Below are positions 22,479-33,500 of a DNA stretch of 64,000 nucleotides, in pieces. The notes beneath the pieces were generated by a model. The model was not told the DNA's origin and did not search any database. It worked only from the letters and a program-made list of their open reading frames with translations. Both the position numbers and the translations under genes were made by a program. This stretch comes from Mesostigma viride (Eukaryota; Streptophyta; Mesostigmatophyceae; Mesostigmatales; Mesostigmataceae), in NCBI GenBank assembly GCA_009746045.1, contig RPFO01000041.1, positions 3,144,613 through 3,208,612 of the forward strand. The letters run 5' to 3'. Position 1 is the first letter of the stretch, and each line of letters starts with the position of its first letter.

Positions 22479-23639
22479 AACAAAGTTGCATGCACATACT
22501 ATAGAAGGCACATAAATGGTGTTCATCTCGTTGTATAATGGTCTACATTTTTGTATATACTGCCATCCTGGCATCACGGGCCGCATGTCCCAAAAGCCAA
22601 TCGCGAGATGTAGTAGCAGTGTACACTATTTCAATCCACTATAAAAGCATTACCCTAACACACGTACGCACAAAGCATTACAGCAAATGACACATCACTA
22701 CCATTATGACATGCGACACATTATGCTATATATGAAATCCTTCACTTTCACTCACGAGATATACAACCAAGTTGATATGCAGAAAGCCATATATATAGGA
22801 AAGGCACGCATTGTTACAGCGTTCTGTTGCCTTTCACGACAATTTCATAAGATGCTTTCTTGGAAATTTACAGCGACGTATGTGCAGGCAGGGCATGGTA
22901 AGCATAGAAGACGAGAGATGGAAGCAGGGTCGGGTTGTGTGTGTGTGGGCGGGGGGGGGGGAGGCATAAGGCAGGATGGTCGATCAGGAGGGGAGGGAGA
23001 AAGTGGGGCTGGTATGACCCAGCGCTTTCAGACGAGAAAACGCCCGTTCTCAGGTAAGCGTACATCCATAATGTCTTCCGTCATTAGTCGACCACGCCCA
23101 ACGGGTTTCAGGAGGGGAAAAAAGCTTAGCCTGCTAATTTTATTGTGACTAGTAAAGACCAGGCTTGACAATACTCTAAGCTTACAGGTATGAATCCCAG
23201 GGACGTAAAAGGTTCGTCGTCTCAATTTACCATAGGACCTTACGACCAATTATACCTTGGGCAAACATCCAAATGCCTTTTGTAAGACCGGCGCGACCCA
23301 TGCAAGGAGTAATAGCGGTATTAATTATTAGGACGAGACCATAGCAACACTAGCTAAAGGCCTAAATATTAGAACACACCCGGCACTCAAGTCTGCACTA
23401 CGTTTCCGTGGCCATACTCATAAAGGGCGGGCTAGCTTGACTTCGCGTTCCCTAACAATGCACCCGGTAATTCCTTTTCTCAGAGAAATAATTCCTCATT
23501 AGGTAGTCACGGTGAAGTGCCATTGTGCTCAAGTCCCGTATGCCGGGCAGCATGCACGCCAGCGGCCCTGTTTCCCGCGCTAAGTCGTGTGCCGGCCCGG
23601 CGCGGCTTGTCTGGGCGCGTCGGATTTTAGTGCGGTATT

Positions 23640-25140
23640 GGCCCGGACCCCCGCACTCGCCCCCGCACAAGAGTTTTCTTCATCCTGGCCCGAATAGGAG
23701 CTTCCGCCCGCGGTCCAACCATGACGCGTGGACCGCAACCGGCACCCAACGCTGCTGACCACTGGTACAGTACAGTAGAACCTACACGGTAGCGTCCAGG
23801 ACCGTGGTACCTGCCGGCCGCCGCCGGCAAGCCGCCCGAGAGCCGGTACCATGGTTACCCCCTCGGACTCCTATTTGCGGTAACTATCCCTACTACCCAC
23901 TAAACAAAACTTCACAGGTCGGACAAATATAAATGATATTTGGCCGTATTTGCGCATTTGATTTATAAATGTTGCATATTTAGTCCACTAAATTAATCCA
24001 ACGGTGAACCCCGTTCGGCAACAAATATTTAGATTAATCCAATGGTGAAACCGGCTTTGACCAAAATATTTAGATTAATCCAACGGCGAAAAAGTTTTCA
24101 CCAAAATATTTAGATTAATCCAACGGCGAAATCGGCCTTGACCAAAAAATCTAAATTAATCCAACGGTGAAACCGGCTTTGACCAAAATATCTAAATTAA
24201 TCCAACGGTGAAACCGGCTTTGAATATTTAAATTAATCTAAATGAATATTTAAATACTCGTGCCGCCAGGGCCTTTAACTTTAACATCTGAAGTTGAACA
24301 TGTCGGACAAATATAAATGATATTTGGCCGTATTTGCGCATTTGATTTATAAATTTCGGCAAAAAATATTTGGATTAATCCAACGGCGAAAAAGTTTTCA
24401 CCAAAATATTTAGATTAATCCAACGGCGAAACCGGCCTTGACCAAAAAATCTAAATTAATCCAACGGTGAAACCGGCCTTGACCAAAATATTTAGATTAA
24501 TCCAACGGCGACCGGTAAGCAGCCAAAAGTATTTGAATCATATTTTATTTGTATTTGTCCGACCTGTGCAAAACTTTCTCACAACTATTCTGCTATCTCC
24601 GTACTCCAGTATTCTGCCACGTGGCAAAAACCCTCCAAACAAACCCACATGCACACGTGGCATGCGCCTGATGGTTCAAGTGACTTTGCACGTGGCGGCC
24701 AGGAGAAGCCACGTGGCAGGCACGGGTACAGTACCTACAACATTATCCACGTGGCATACTTCTATTGGTCCATAGGTTACAAACGGTCCTGAGCCAACCC
24801 GGCATGATGTACTCGGCCCTGGTCTAACATATTACACGTGGCAGATTTCTAATGGGCTGTAGTAAACCACGGTTCTGATCACCCAGGGCCCAACAGGAGG
24901 GGTGGCGTCCAGCCAAGGGTCCGCGGTCACAAAAACCACCACCGCCGGACAAAAAAGGCCGGGCCCGCGGTCCAACCGTGACGCGTGGACCGCAACCGGC
25001 ACCCAACGCTGCTGGTACCACGGTAGCGTCCAGGACCATGGTACCCGCCGGCCGCTGCCGGCAAGCCCGAGAGCCGGTACCATGGTTACCCCCTCGGACT
25101 CCTATTTGCGGTAACTATCCCTACTACCCACTAAACTGAA
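23640..25140. repeat. GC-rich segment present twice in direct orientation
   Basis: About 23700-23904 and 24955-25135 are near copies: 'cgcggtccaaccatgacgcg', then 'ggcacccaacgctgctg', 'gagagccggtaccatggtta' and 'actatccctactacccacta'. The first copy is followed by the hAT-type MITE at 23913. The second is followed by uninterrupted sequence, which serves as an empty site. Confidence 0.85.
23905..24576. mobile_element. hAT-type MITE, 656 bp, 8-bp TSD caaaactt
   Basis: Caaaactt at 23905-23912 and 24569-24576 brackets 23913-24568. Both ends start with the 17-bp inverted repeat cacaggtcggacaaata. An 8-bp duplication plus short TIRs is typical of hAT elements. The interior has no coding capacity; it is a tandem array of about 36-bp units ('ttagattaatccaacgg' + 'gaaaccggccttgaccaa') from about 23985 to 24515, plus an internal second copy of the subterminal 'gtcggacaaatataaatg' block at 24302. 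The second, MITE-free copy of the flanking segment near 25131 supports the insertion. Confidence 0.9.
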
Positions 25141-25490
25141 CATTATACTACTATTCTTCTCTCTCCGTACTCCATTATTCTGCCACGTGGCAACAGCCCT
25201 CAAAACAAACCCACATGATGCACACACCTGACGCACACATGATGCACATGATGACGTGGCATGCGCCTGATGGTTCAAGTGACTTCCCACGTGGCGGCCA
25301 GGAAAAGCCACGTGGCAGGCACAGGTACAGTACCTACAACATTATCCACGTGGCATACTTCTACTGGTCCGTAGGCTACCACGGTCCTGAGCCAACCCGG
25401 CGTGACGTACAGCCCTAGTCTAACATATTACACGTGGCAGATTGCTACTGGCATGTAGTAAACCACGGTTCTGATCACCCAGGGCCCACG
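24587..25490. repeat. Duplicated segment dense in CACGTGGC boxes
   Basis: About 24594-24890 and 25165-25487 are direct repeats ('tccgtactcca.tattctgcc' .. 'ctgatcacccagggcc'). Each holds five or six ACGTGGC/CACGTGGC sites (for example 24619, 24653, 24696, 24712, 24749 and 24834), matching the core bound by plant-type bZIP and bHLH factors. Because this is repeat DNA the boxes may simply be inherited with the TE. Confidence 0.8.
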
Positions 25491-25629
25491 AACCGCCACC
25501 GGCAAGTTTTTGACCCTCAAACCCCGCGGTTAACCATGGGCCCCGCGAAAATCCACCACCGTCAGCCCCTGGGACAACCCTCTCTGGTACCGCGGTTCCA
25601 GGAAATTTTGCCCGGGCATGCCACCCCTC
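25489..25629 (+). repeat. Repeat P, copy 1 (second copy 44205-44345)
   Basis: About 141 bp beginning cgaaccgccaccggcaag and ending gggcatgccacccctc, almost identical and in the same orientation at 44205-44345. Confidence 0.9.
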
Positions 25630-25745
25630 TTGGCCCAGGCCCAAGGCCGGGATTTACGGACGGCCAGTTGGGGGATTTAGGGGAAACGGGAAAAAAGGAG
25701 GGGGGACGGACGAACGGCTGGCGCGGGACGGGGAAGTGAAAACGA

Positions 25746-26432
25746 CTAGATGGGAACTATTGTCTTTATCAACCCCCTGAGACAACGCGGGATGGGAACT
25801 AACATCTTTCTCACCTAGCGGAAAAAGAAGGGATGGGAACTAGCATTTTTACGGTAAATCCCCACCCCCGTAGAAAACGACGGGATGCGAACTAGCAGTT
25901 TTACGGTAAATCCCCACCTCAGTAGAAAACGACGGGATGGGAACTAGCATTTTTACGGTAAATCCCCATCCCGGAGAGAAAACGACGGGATGGGAAGTAA
26001 TATCTTTCTCACCCCGTGAGGCAAGGACGGGATGCGAACTAATATCTTTCTCACCCCGTGAGACAACGACGGGATGCGAACTAATATCTTTCTCACCCCC
26101 GTAAGTCAACGACGGGATGGGAACTAATATCTTTCTCACGACGTGAGACAACGACAGGACGGGAACTCATCGTTTTCTCACGACGTGAGACAAGGACGGG
26201 ATGGGAACTAATCTTTTTCTCACCCCGTGAGACAACGACGGGATGGGAACTAATATCTTTCTCACCCCATGAGACAAGGACGGGATGGGAACTAATATCT
26301 TTCTCACCCCCGTAAGACAACGACGGGATGGGAACTAATATCTTTCTCACCCCATGAGACAAGGACGGGATGGGAACTAATATTTTTCTCACCCGCCGGC
26401 CTCCCCCGTGAGACAACGACGCGATCGGAACT
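25746..26432. repeat. Tandem array of ~42-bp units
   Basis: Roughly sixteen units with core 'acgggatgggaactaatatc' followed by 'tttctcaccccgtgagacaa'; a variant class has 'tttttacggtaaatcccc' instead. Units include short palindromes such as tctcacgacgtgaga. A four-unit block of the same repeat lies inverted at 43986-44157. No coding role is seen. Confidence 0.92.
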
Positions 26433-26677
26433 AAATAGCGACAAGGTCTTTAGGATTGAAGAAATTGAAACAAGTACTAGTCGAAAAGTACTTTTGCATA
26501 CTTTGCCTTTCGCTCTAGTGCCACGTGTTTCTCGCATCAGTCTCGCGGCAGCTAGCACTGTTACACCGATACGTGTGTTCCCACGCCGCTATGTGAATGC
26601 ATATTTTTTTCTTTTCATGCGGCATTAATTGTCGGCGGCTGGAGGCAACGACTAGACATTGCAGCCGGCGCCTAACA

Positions 26678-27965
26678 ATGGCGTTTCCGGCAGGAAGAGC
26701 TGCGGGTTTAATGTTGGGACGCCTGATTGGCCCCGCAGTCGCAGTGGCACTATCGGATCGGGTGCATTCGGCATCATGCATGCCACGGCAGCTGCTCACT
26801 CACAACGATTGGCAGGTTAGGTACAATGAGTGGGTAGCTTTGCATAGAAGAGCTGAACCACCCCCGGAATGGCCGTAGAAGGGTAGAGTGCCGACCGATA
26901 TTGCCGAGAGAAGGGCCAGGGCAGAACAAGAAATGCATCGCGAGCGTAGTGAGGCGCTGGCAGCCCAGCGGCAGGCCGCAATGCGCCGCTATTATGAGAT
27001 GTACCACCCGGCCATCGGTGCTCACGCAGAGGTGGGTGCATGAGTGCCGTGTATATCATGCTGATAACCGAAAACTGTTTGAATGATCTCGAGGTCTGAA
27101 TAATTGCCAGGTACAGAGGGCATGGCCCGCATGGCGCAATCTTAATTAGTGAATGCATGGCTAAACGTTGTTTCAAGGAAGGTCGTGGTAATGCTGTTGT
27201 GGTGCGCATGCAGCTCCGTTGGAAAAGTTTGTCAAGTTATATTGAGTCTCAGGCGTTAATAACTCAGGTTTGGAATCCCCGCCACCCAACCCCTCTTGCA
27301 ATAACAGCATGTGACGATGTTGACCCCAATCCGCCTTTTGGGTCAGCTTGCTTGGGCGTACAATATACTTTTGCACACAGCCTTGTGCATGAACTGATAA
27401 TAAAACTTGTGGAACATACCGTTTATATTGCCTACCAAAGACATCCTATAGCATTGGGCCGTTTTTGGGTCAAGGTGACCATGAGCTTATATTGAGCTCT
27501 TGTAGCAATAATTGCCTTCAGAACCATTAAGCATTAGTAATGATTACTTTTTGTTATGAACCGTGCGTCGTTCGCAATTTACCTCGTCCTACTTCCGTCA
27601 TGCGTGTTTAGGTCCAGCCTGCGATGGCGGCCAGCATGCCGGGCGCTTCTCACGCTGGGCAAGCGTCCGTACTGCAGCCCAGTTCCCACGTAGTGCAGCA
27701 GCCGCCTGCTGCACTAAACACCATGGCGGCCAGCATGCCGGGCGCTTCTCACGCTGGGCAAGCGTCCGTGCTGCAGCCCAGTTCCCACGTAGTGCAGCAG
27801 CCGCCTGCTGCACTAAACACCATGGCGGCCAGCATGCCGGGCGCTTCTCACGCTGGGCAAGTGTCCGTACTGCAGCCCAGTTCCCACGTAGTGCAGCAGC
27901 CGCCTGCTGCACTAAACACCATGGCGGCCAGCATGCCGGGCGCTGATGCTAGGCCCACCCATCAA
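26678..27965 (+). CDS. Spliced gene of unknown function with 33-residue repeats; one in-frame TAG
   Basis: Exon 1 26678-27031 (118 codons, phase 0) ends GCAGAG-GTGGGT. The intron is 27032-27611. Exon 2 27612-27965 (118 codons, phase 0) starts after TTTAG and ends CATCAA-GTAAGT. Exon 1 reads MAFPAGRAAGLMLGRLIGPA (small-residue and hydrophobic, possibly a targeting or membrane segment), then QLLTHNDWQVRYNEWVALHR, then a charged helix AEQEMHRERSEALAAQRQAA and MRRYYEMYHPA. Exon 2 is three and a third copies of a 33-residue unit (MAASMPGASHAGQ / ASVLQPSSHVVQQPP). A TAG at 26876-26878 interrupts exon 1 with the frame continuing clearly beyond it. Either the gene is dead, the codon is read, or the base is wrong. 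Downstream exons after 27965 were not identified. No family was recognised. Confidence 0.55.
27624..27953 (+). repeat. 99-bp coding minisatellite, 3.3 copies
   Basis: Units start at 27624, 27723, 27822 and 27921 (partial, 33 bp). They are nearly identical, differing by single bases such as gcgtcc/gtgtcc. 99 bp is a multiple of three, so copy number can change without breaking the frame. Confidence 0.95.
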
Positions 27966-29557
27966 GTAAGTCTTTTTTCCTGCTTCTCCTGTCCAATGTA
28001 TCCATCGTTTGACGCGTTTACCGGCATTCAGACACCTGGATACGTCTATGCCCTCCGCCTCCCGACCCCTTTCCGCCTTTCCTTGAACGTGCTTGAGGTT
28101 TTGAAGGCTATATATCCAGCTATATGCTGGGTTCTCCATGTGGCTAAGGAGTACACCGTAGGCATTTGTAGCTTTATAAAATAAAGAATTTCTGGAAAAT
28201 ATTCTGGTTGAAAACGAGAAAATAAACAAAGGATAAGTATAATTAATTTCTTCGGGATAGCTTAAAGATGTATTTGACAAACAAACAAAGAAAATTAATT
28301 AATTAACTCTAGACGGCAGCGTGGATGGCCCAAACCTCAATACTAACCGACCCTCCTTGGCCGCCAGGTGGCCGGCCGACGGTAGGCTGGGGATGGTGCA
28401 TGTCCCGCACCCACCATAAAAAAAAACCCCAATAAATACCACGGCTACCTTGGACGGCTGCAGGAGAACCAAGCAAACAAACGGTTATAATTAAATAAAG
28501 AACAGCCGGGGACCCTACTTAGCTCCCAACAAACAATCCATGGTAATTCATATATACGCACATGGCACAATTTGACTGTTCACTAAAACTACAAATGCGG
28601 ACGGTGTAGGTTAGTCATGGCAGCAAGTGTCAGCCGGCTATGCCTGAAAGACAGGACAGTTTCTGTGCATTTACATGGCATACGTAGTTGGTTTACGCGA
28701 TGTATCTTTCATCGTCGCTATTTACATTGTTAGCTGCGGCTAAGTTAAGCATGCTTCCTGGTGGCGTCACACCTTGCGTTCGTTATCAACCATGGTCCCA
28801 TAGCCTGCAGTTATTCAGGCTGTTCTTGGACTGCTTATGTGTGATGTTTTGCAGCTCACACACACCCTAAAACTGCATATAATGTGTCAGCATGTTTGAT
28901 GATGCTCTTCAACAACTTCATTTGGCTGCTATACTGTGTTAGTTGCCATAGAAATGCGGTGTCCTCTCCTTGCTGGGTGGTGGCTAGCATGCCCGTGACA
29001 TCAAGCAAGCTATGTTTTAGAAAGTTTGTTAAATCAAATGGAAATGTCAAAGTTTACACACGATTGGTTTTATGTACGAACTGTTTAGCACTAGTCACTA
29101 GTTAGCGCTAGCGTGTTAATCCAGTCATAGGTGTTGGGTTTATTGACATGGTTGGTCTGTACGCCGCACTTTTGCGATAAAATGCGGGATAAAGCATATT
29201 ATGGGCCTCGACGTATTTTACGCGTATTTTACGTCTGACCACGCGGTTTGGACTTAGAATTTTTCGGGGGTACCAGCGGGCAGCGGGCACTGGCGCGGTG
29301 CCCAGGTTCTGGGCGCGGCGCGCTCACTGCACATTTGAGATTTTTACTACTAGAAGTAGATGCGTACAGTTCTTTTCATAAAGCGCAAGCCTTGCAAAAT
29401 GTTTGGCCGGTAGGAGACAGCTAGGACTAGGTACATAACGCATAAATAACCGTGTGCCAGCAAATGCCAGCTGTGCTACTGACGGTGTAATGCAATATAG
29501 CGACGACGAGGCCAGTGCGACTGTGCGACAGTGTGCAGCCATTTTCGATTTGCAGCC
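27966..29557. other. No gene recognised
   Basis: AT-richer sequence with a (TTAA)n tail-like tract near 28286-28305. Near 29205-29235 'acgtattttacgcgtatttt' resembles 30365-30445, so a decayed repeat pair may flank the hAT fragment. Short ORFs only. Confidence 0.35.
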
Positions 29558-30115
29558 ATGAAGAAGAAAGGGCCTGAATGGGATTTCGTTCTCGAGAAGA
29601 AAGAAGCAGTCACAGATGCTGTTACTAACAAAACGCAGTTTGTGTCGAATAAGTTCTGCTCATTTTGCAACAAGAAGTTCTCATACGGGGCGCGGGCAAT
29701 CAGCGTATTCCGAGTCCGTGCACACTTTGCCGGAATCGCAGGGGAAGGGATGTTACCCTGCGACAAATTTCTACCGAATATCCGGAGCAGGTTTCTCAGG
29801 ATGTATAACAACAAGTCGCAGCAGTCAGACGCCAAGAAGCAGCACAATTTGAACAGGGCAATGGCGGAGATGGGAGGGGCTGCGCCGGCTGACTTGTCGT
29901 CGGTTCCCAGCAAAGGCCAGCTGAGCATCACCAAATGGCTGGTTCCCGTCGACGAGAAAGGTGTCCAGCTGCTGGCTGCCGAATTTTTTATCGAGAACGG
30001 CATTGCCTTCAATGCGGCTGAGAGCGCCTCTTTCAAGCAGATGGTGGCCGGCATGATCCAGTACAAAGGAGGGCACGTCACCCGGCCTCCTTCTCGGAAG
30101 TTGTGTCTCATGTCC
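29558..30115 (+). pseudogene. hAT transposase N-terminus (BED finger), truncated
   Basis: An open frame from ATG 29558 reads a plant-type BED zinc finger: C-x2-C in FCSFCNKKFSYG, then VRAHFAGIAGEGMLPC giving H-x9-C, then FLPNIRSRFL. After a linker comes KGQLSITKWL and LLAAEFFIENGIAFNAAES, matching the conserved hAT block before the catalytic domain (normally '..ia.ff...giPFn...s..f..m'), and RPPSRKL. Sequence after about 30100 no longer continues the hAT pattern; the RNase H-like catalytic domain and C-terminal dimerisation domain are missing. It is either a truncated copy or an exapted DNA-binding exon. The full ORF is 29531-30163, but the ATG at 29558 sits at the start of the recognisable part. 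Confidence 0.7.
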
Positions 30116-30515
30116 TCTCATGCATTATATAGTGGATGGCTTTCCTTTCAATCAATTAATTAATTGAATCCTTACTATTCCCGTTGCAGCATGCTCCCCC
30201 CCTGCATTTAACAAATCATAATCAGATAGGATTGCAGGGCATAAATGGAAGATGTTAATAAATAAGCATATACACCAAATTTCAGTTGTAATAACTGCAT
30301 GACCATCATCAAGGAGCGTGCTAATTGGGTGACTGACAATTGGACCACAAAAACTGTCGCGCATTTTACCACCGCGTATTTTATACCCCCCACGTATAAT
30401 ACGCGTATTTTAAGTCCACGTATTATACCCCGCACACGTATTTTCCAACCTGGTCAATGTGTGCATTTGTGACGTCGGTATGGCCGGATACACTGGGTCA
30501 CTTGTGTTGTTACAG

Positions 30516-33500
30516 GGTGCACACCTTGATGGTGGGTCGTTACCCCGTGAATGGCTGCCGGGTCTTGCTCGCCATGACATCGCATGGTTGAGCAAGGTGT
30601 GGAAGCCAGGCCACTATCAACTGTGGTATCGACCTCCAGAGGTTTCCGTTCAGCTTCACAAGGCGCCAGATCTTAGTGCTTATTTTGGCCAACCGTTGAT
30701 GTTGTGGGCGCCTGTGAAGAGGGGCATCTTCAGGTTTTCTTGCCCCTCTTGCTCTCCCAACGACCCCAACAAAGAACCATCTGGCAAGGTCCATTATCTC
30801 GCAGAACGGGGGTGGAATGATACTATCAGGCAGGTGGTTGGAATGCGCGGATGGTATTATCTAGGAGGGGAAAGGTTATCGTGCAAGAATTGCGGAAAGA
30901 AACTGATCTCATGGGATGCTCGATTGCTGGACCAGCTGCCCCCGGGTGTAAGGAAGCAGTTTAGGGTGCTGCTGACCCAAAAATATGCCTTGGATGAGGA
31001 CTTGGTCAGGACTTATGATGAGGGCACGGAGTAAGGGCAATTCAACAACCGCACTGTGGAGGCTTGTCAGGACGGCTCATGAAGAGGAGTGGCTGAAAAG
31101 GTTTCTACTATATGCAAGTGATTGTGAGCGGCATATGGGGGGCATTGGTAACTCCCGGTGCACATACGAGAAGCCCGATCCGCGGCGTCGAGTTGTGCCC
31201 GGGCCCGAGTGGTTTGTGGCGTGCTACGTGAGAGATGTTTTTTCCAGGCTACAATACCTGGTGTCGTCCATTACAAGTGTCCATGGAAGGATTCTGAAAA
31301 TCGACAGTACCTATCGTGTGTGCAAGAAGCTGGCAGGTGCCGCCCATGCGACTTCCCATCTATGCACCAATGTTGGCAATGAGCATGGGGAAGTATTGAC
31401 ATCCGTCTTTACGGAGTCAGAGAGTTTGGAAGCATTGGCACCAATGGCACACGGCCTTATTGGGCGGTATAGAAGCCATGGAATCCCCCCCCCCATTTTA
31501 ATATACACAGATAGGGGATGCTGCTCCACACGTGATGAGTGCACCATCAAGAAGCTGTTCTATCCGTGGGCAGGCATCAAGGTTAGACTTGATTCTTGGC
31601 ATTTCATGAGGCGATTGGGTGATGGGTGCCAATCAACTAGCCACCCCCTATTCGGCGTTTTTATGAGCCAGGTGTCCACGTGCATTTTTGTGTGGGACAA
31701 AGACGATCTCGAGCTGCTTGTGCGTGCCAAGGCAGGTGAGCTTGAAGCAGATTATAGTGGTCCCGATGTAGTGGTGGCCGCTAGGAATGCCATCAAGCGA
31801 AAGGAGCTTCAGCAGCATTGCAAGCGAAGGACACGAGGTGAGGCGGAGACTCGAGCTAAATTGGGCGAGCTGATCGACAAGTATCGTAATGCTACAGACG
31901 CAGGTGGTATCCGACTTTACGGCCCCAGTATGCAAGAGGTATGGGAAAAGCAAAGCCGGCATATCTCATGCCTTCAAGACCCCGTGGGAGTGGAGTTTTA
32001 TACACGGACAGGCACGCTTGTGAAGGGTGGCGTTTCCCTCCCTATTTACCGTTGCGCACGGCGGGGAACCACATCCTTAGAGGATTTTCATCTTCACCTG
32101 TGCCAATTTGTGCCTGGCACCTCTATGTCTGCGGTCAACCTTCAGGCATGCACAATAGAGGGCCTGGCACGTTGGAATGCCGACAGAGCACAAGCCGCCG
32201 TGCAAGTTGATGGGAGACTGCCCTTCACCCATGATGGCGAATTGGTGGCTCTCGCAAATGACAAGTATCGTGCGTTGTGGGGCCAGGATATCTTTGCCAC
32301 CACAAGGGCCGTTTTCCCCTTCACAGGCGAGCTTCTCGGGGTTGAGTACTTGATGAGCCAATCCACTTATCAGGAGATGGTCAACGAGGACAATCTTGAT
32401 TCCAACATCGACGCAGGAGTACCCGTTGGCTTCGAGATGCCGGCAGACGTCCCAACAGGTATTCTGCTTGAAATGACCATGCCACTATAGCCAACATGCA
32501 TACGGCTAATGTTATTGCGGGGTACCCATGATTGAAGTTAACCATGTTCTTTAGTTGGTTGCTATGATGTGCCCAGGCTATGAAAATTGGGGTCACGTGC
32601 TGGACTGAGTTGTTGTTTCTTTTGCAAGGAGTACGACTGCTAAAATTGCAAAACTTAACTAGCATTTGACATTTTGCCTCTAATCTTTTGTACTGTTTTG
32701 GTGATTGTAACCAGCAGCTGAAGATACGGAGGAAGGGCTCCTCGCTGACCTGCCCTGGACTGACGAGGAGTTGGCCGTAACCACCCACCCCAGCCGCCAA
32801 GGTGAGTTTTTTTTTTTCCCCCGCACCATGCAATTTGCTTCTCCCACAGTGCAACGTGCGTAGACTCCCTTGGATGTCTCCGCGTTCAAGCGGGCTGACT
32901 GATGTGAATGCGTGTGTGCATGTGCGTGCATGTGCGTGCGTGGGGTCATGCGTGTAGCTGCTGGAGCCGCGGGAGGACTCCCTCCCCATGGCGTCGCTGG
33001 CTCGGCAGCGGCTGCTGTCGCCCACCCCAGCCGCCAAGGTGGTTTTTTTCTTTTGCCCGCACCATGCAATTTGCTTCTCCCACGGTGCAACGTGCGTAGA
33101 CTCCCTTGGATGTCTCCGCGTTCAAGCGGGCTGACTGATGTGAATACGTGTGTGCATGTGCGTGCATGTGCGTGCGTGGGGTCATGCGTGTAGCTGCTGG
33201 AGCCGCGGGAGGACTCCCTCCCCATGGCGTCGCTGGCTCGGCAGCGGCTGCTGTCGCCCACCCCAGCCGCCAAGGTGGTTTTTTTCTTTTGCCCGCACCA
33301 TGCAATTTGCTTCTCCCACGGTGCAACGTGCGTAGACTCCCTTGGATGTCTCCGCGTTCAAGCGGGCTGACTGATGTGAATGCGTGTGTGCATGTGCGTG
33401 CATGTGCGTGCGTGGGGTCATGCGTGTAGCTGCTGGAGCCGCGGGAGGACTCCCTCCCCATGGCGTCGCTGGCTCGGCAGCGGCTGCTGTCGCCCACCCC

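Noticed and set aside
23985-24515. CRISPR-like array of ~36-bp repeats
   Set aside because: Units are directly adjacent and diverged with no unique spacers, lie inside a MITE with TIRs and TSD, and the genome is eukaryotic.
25746-26432. CRISPR-like array of ~42-bp repeats
   Set aside because: Same reasons: no spacers, variable units, inverted block elsewhere, eukaryotic context.
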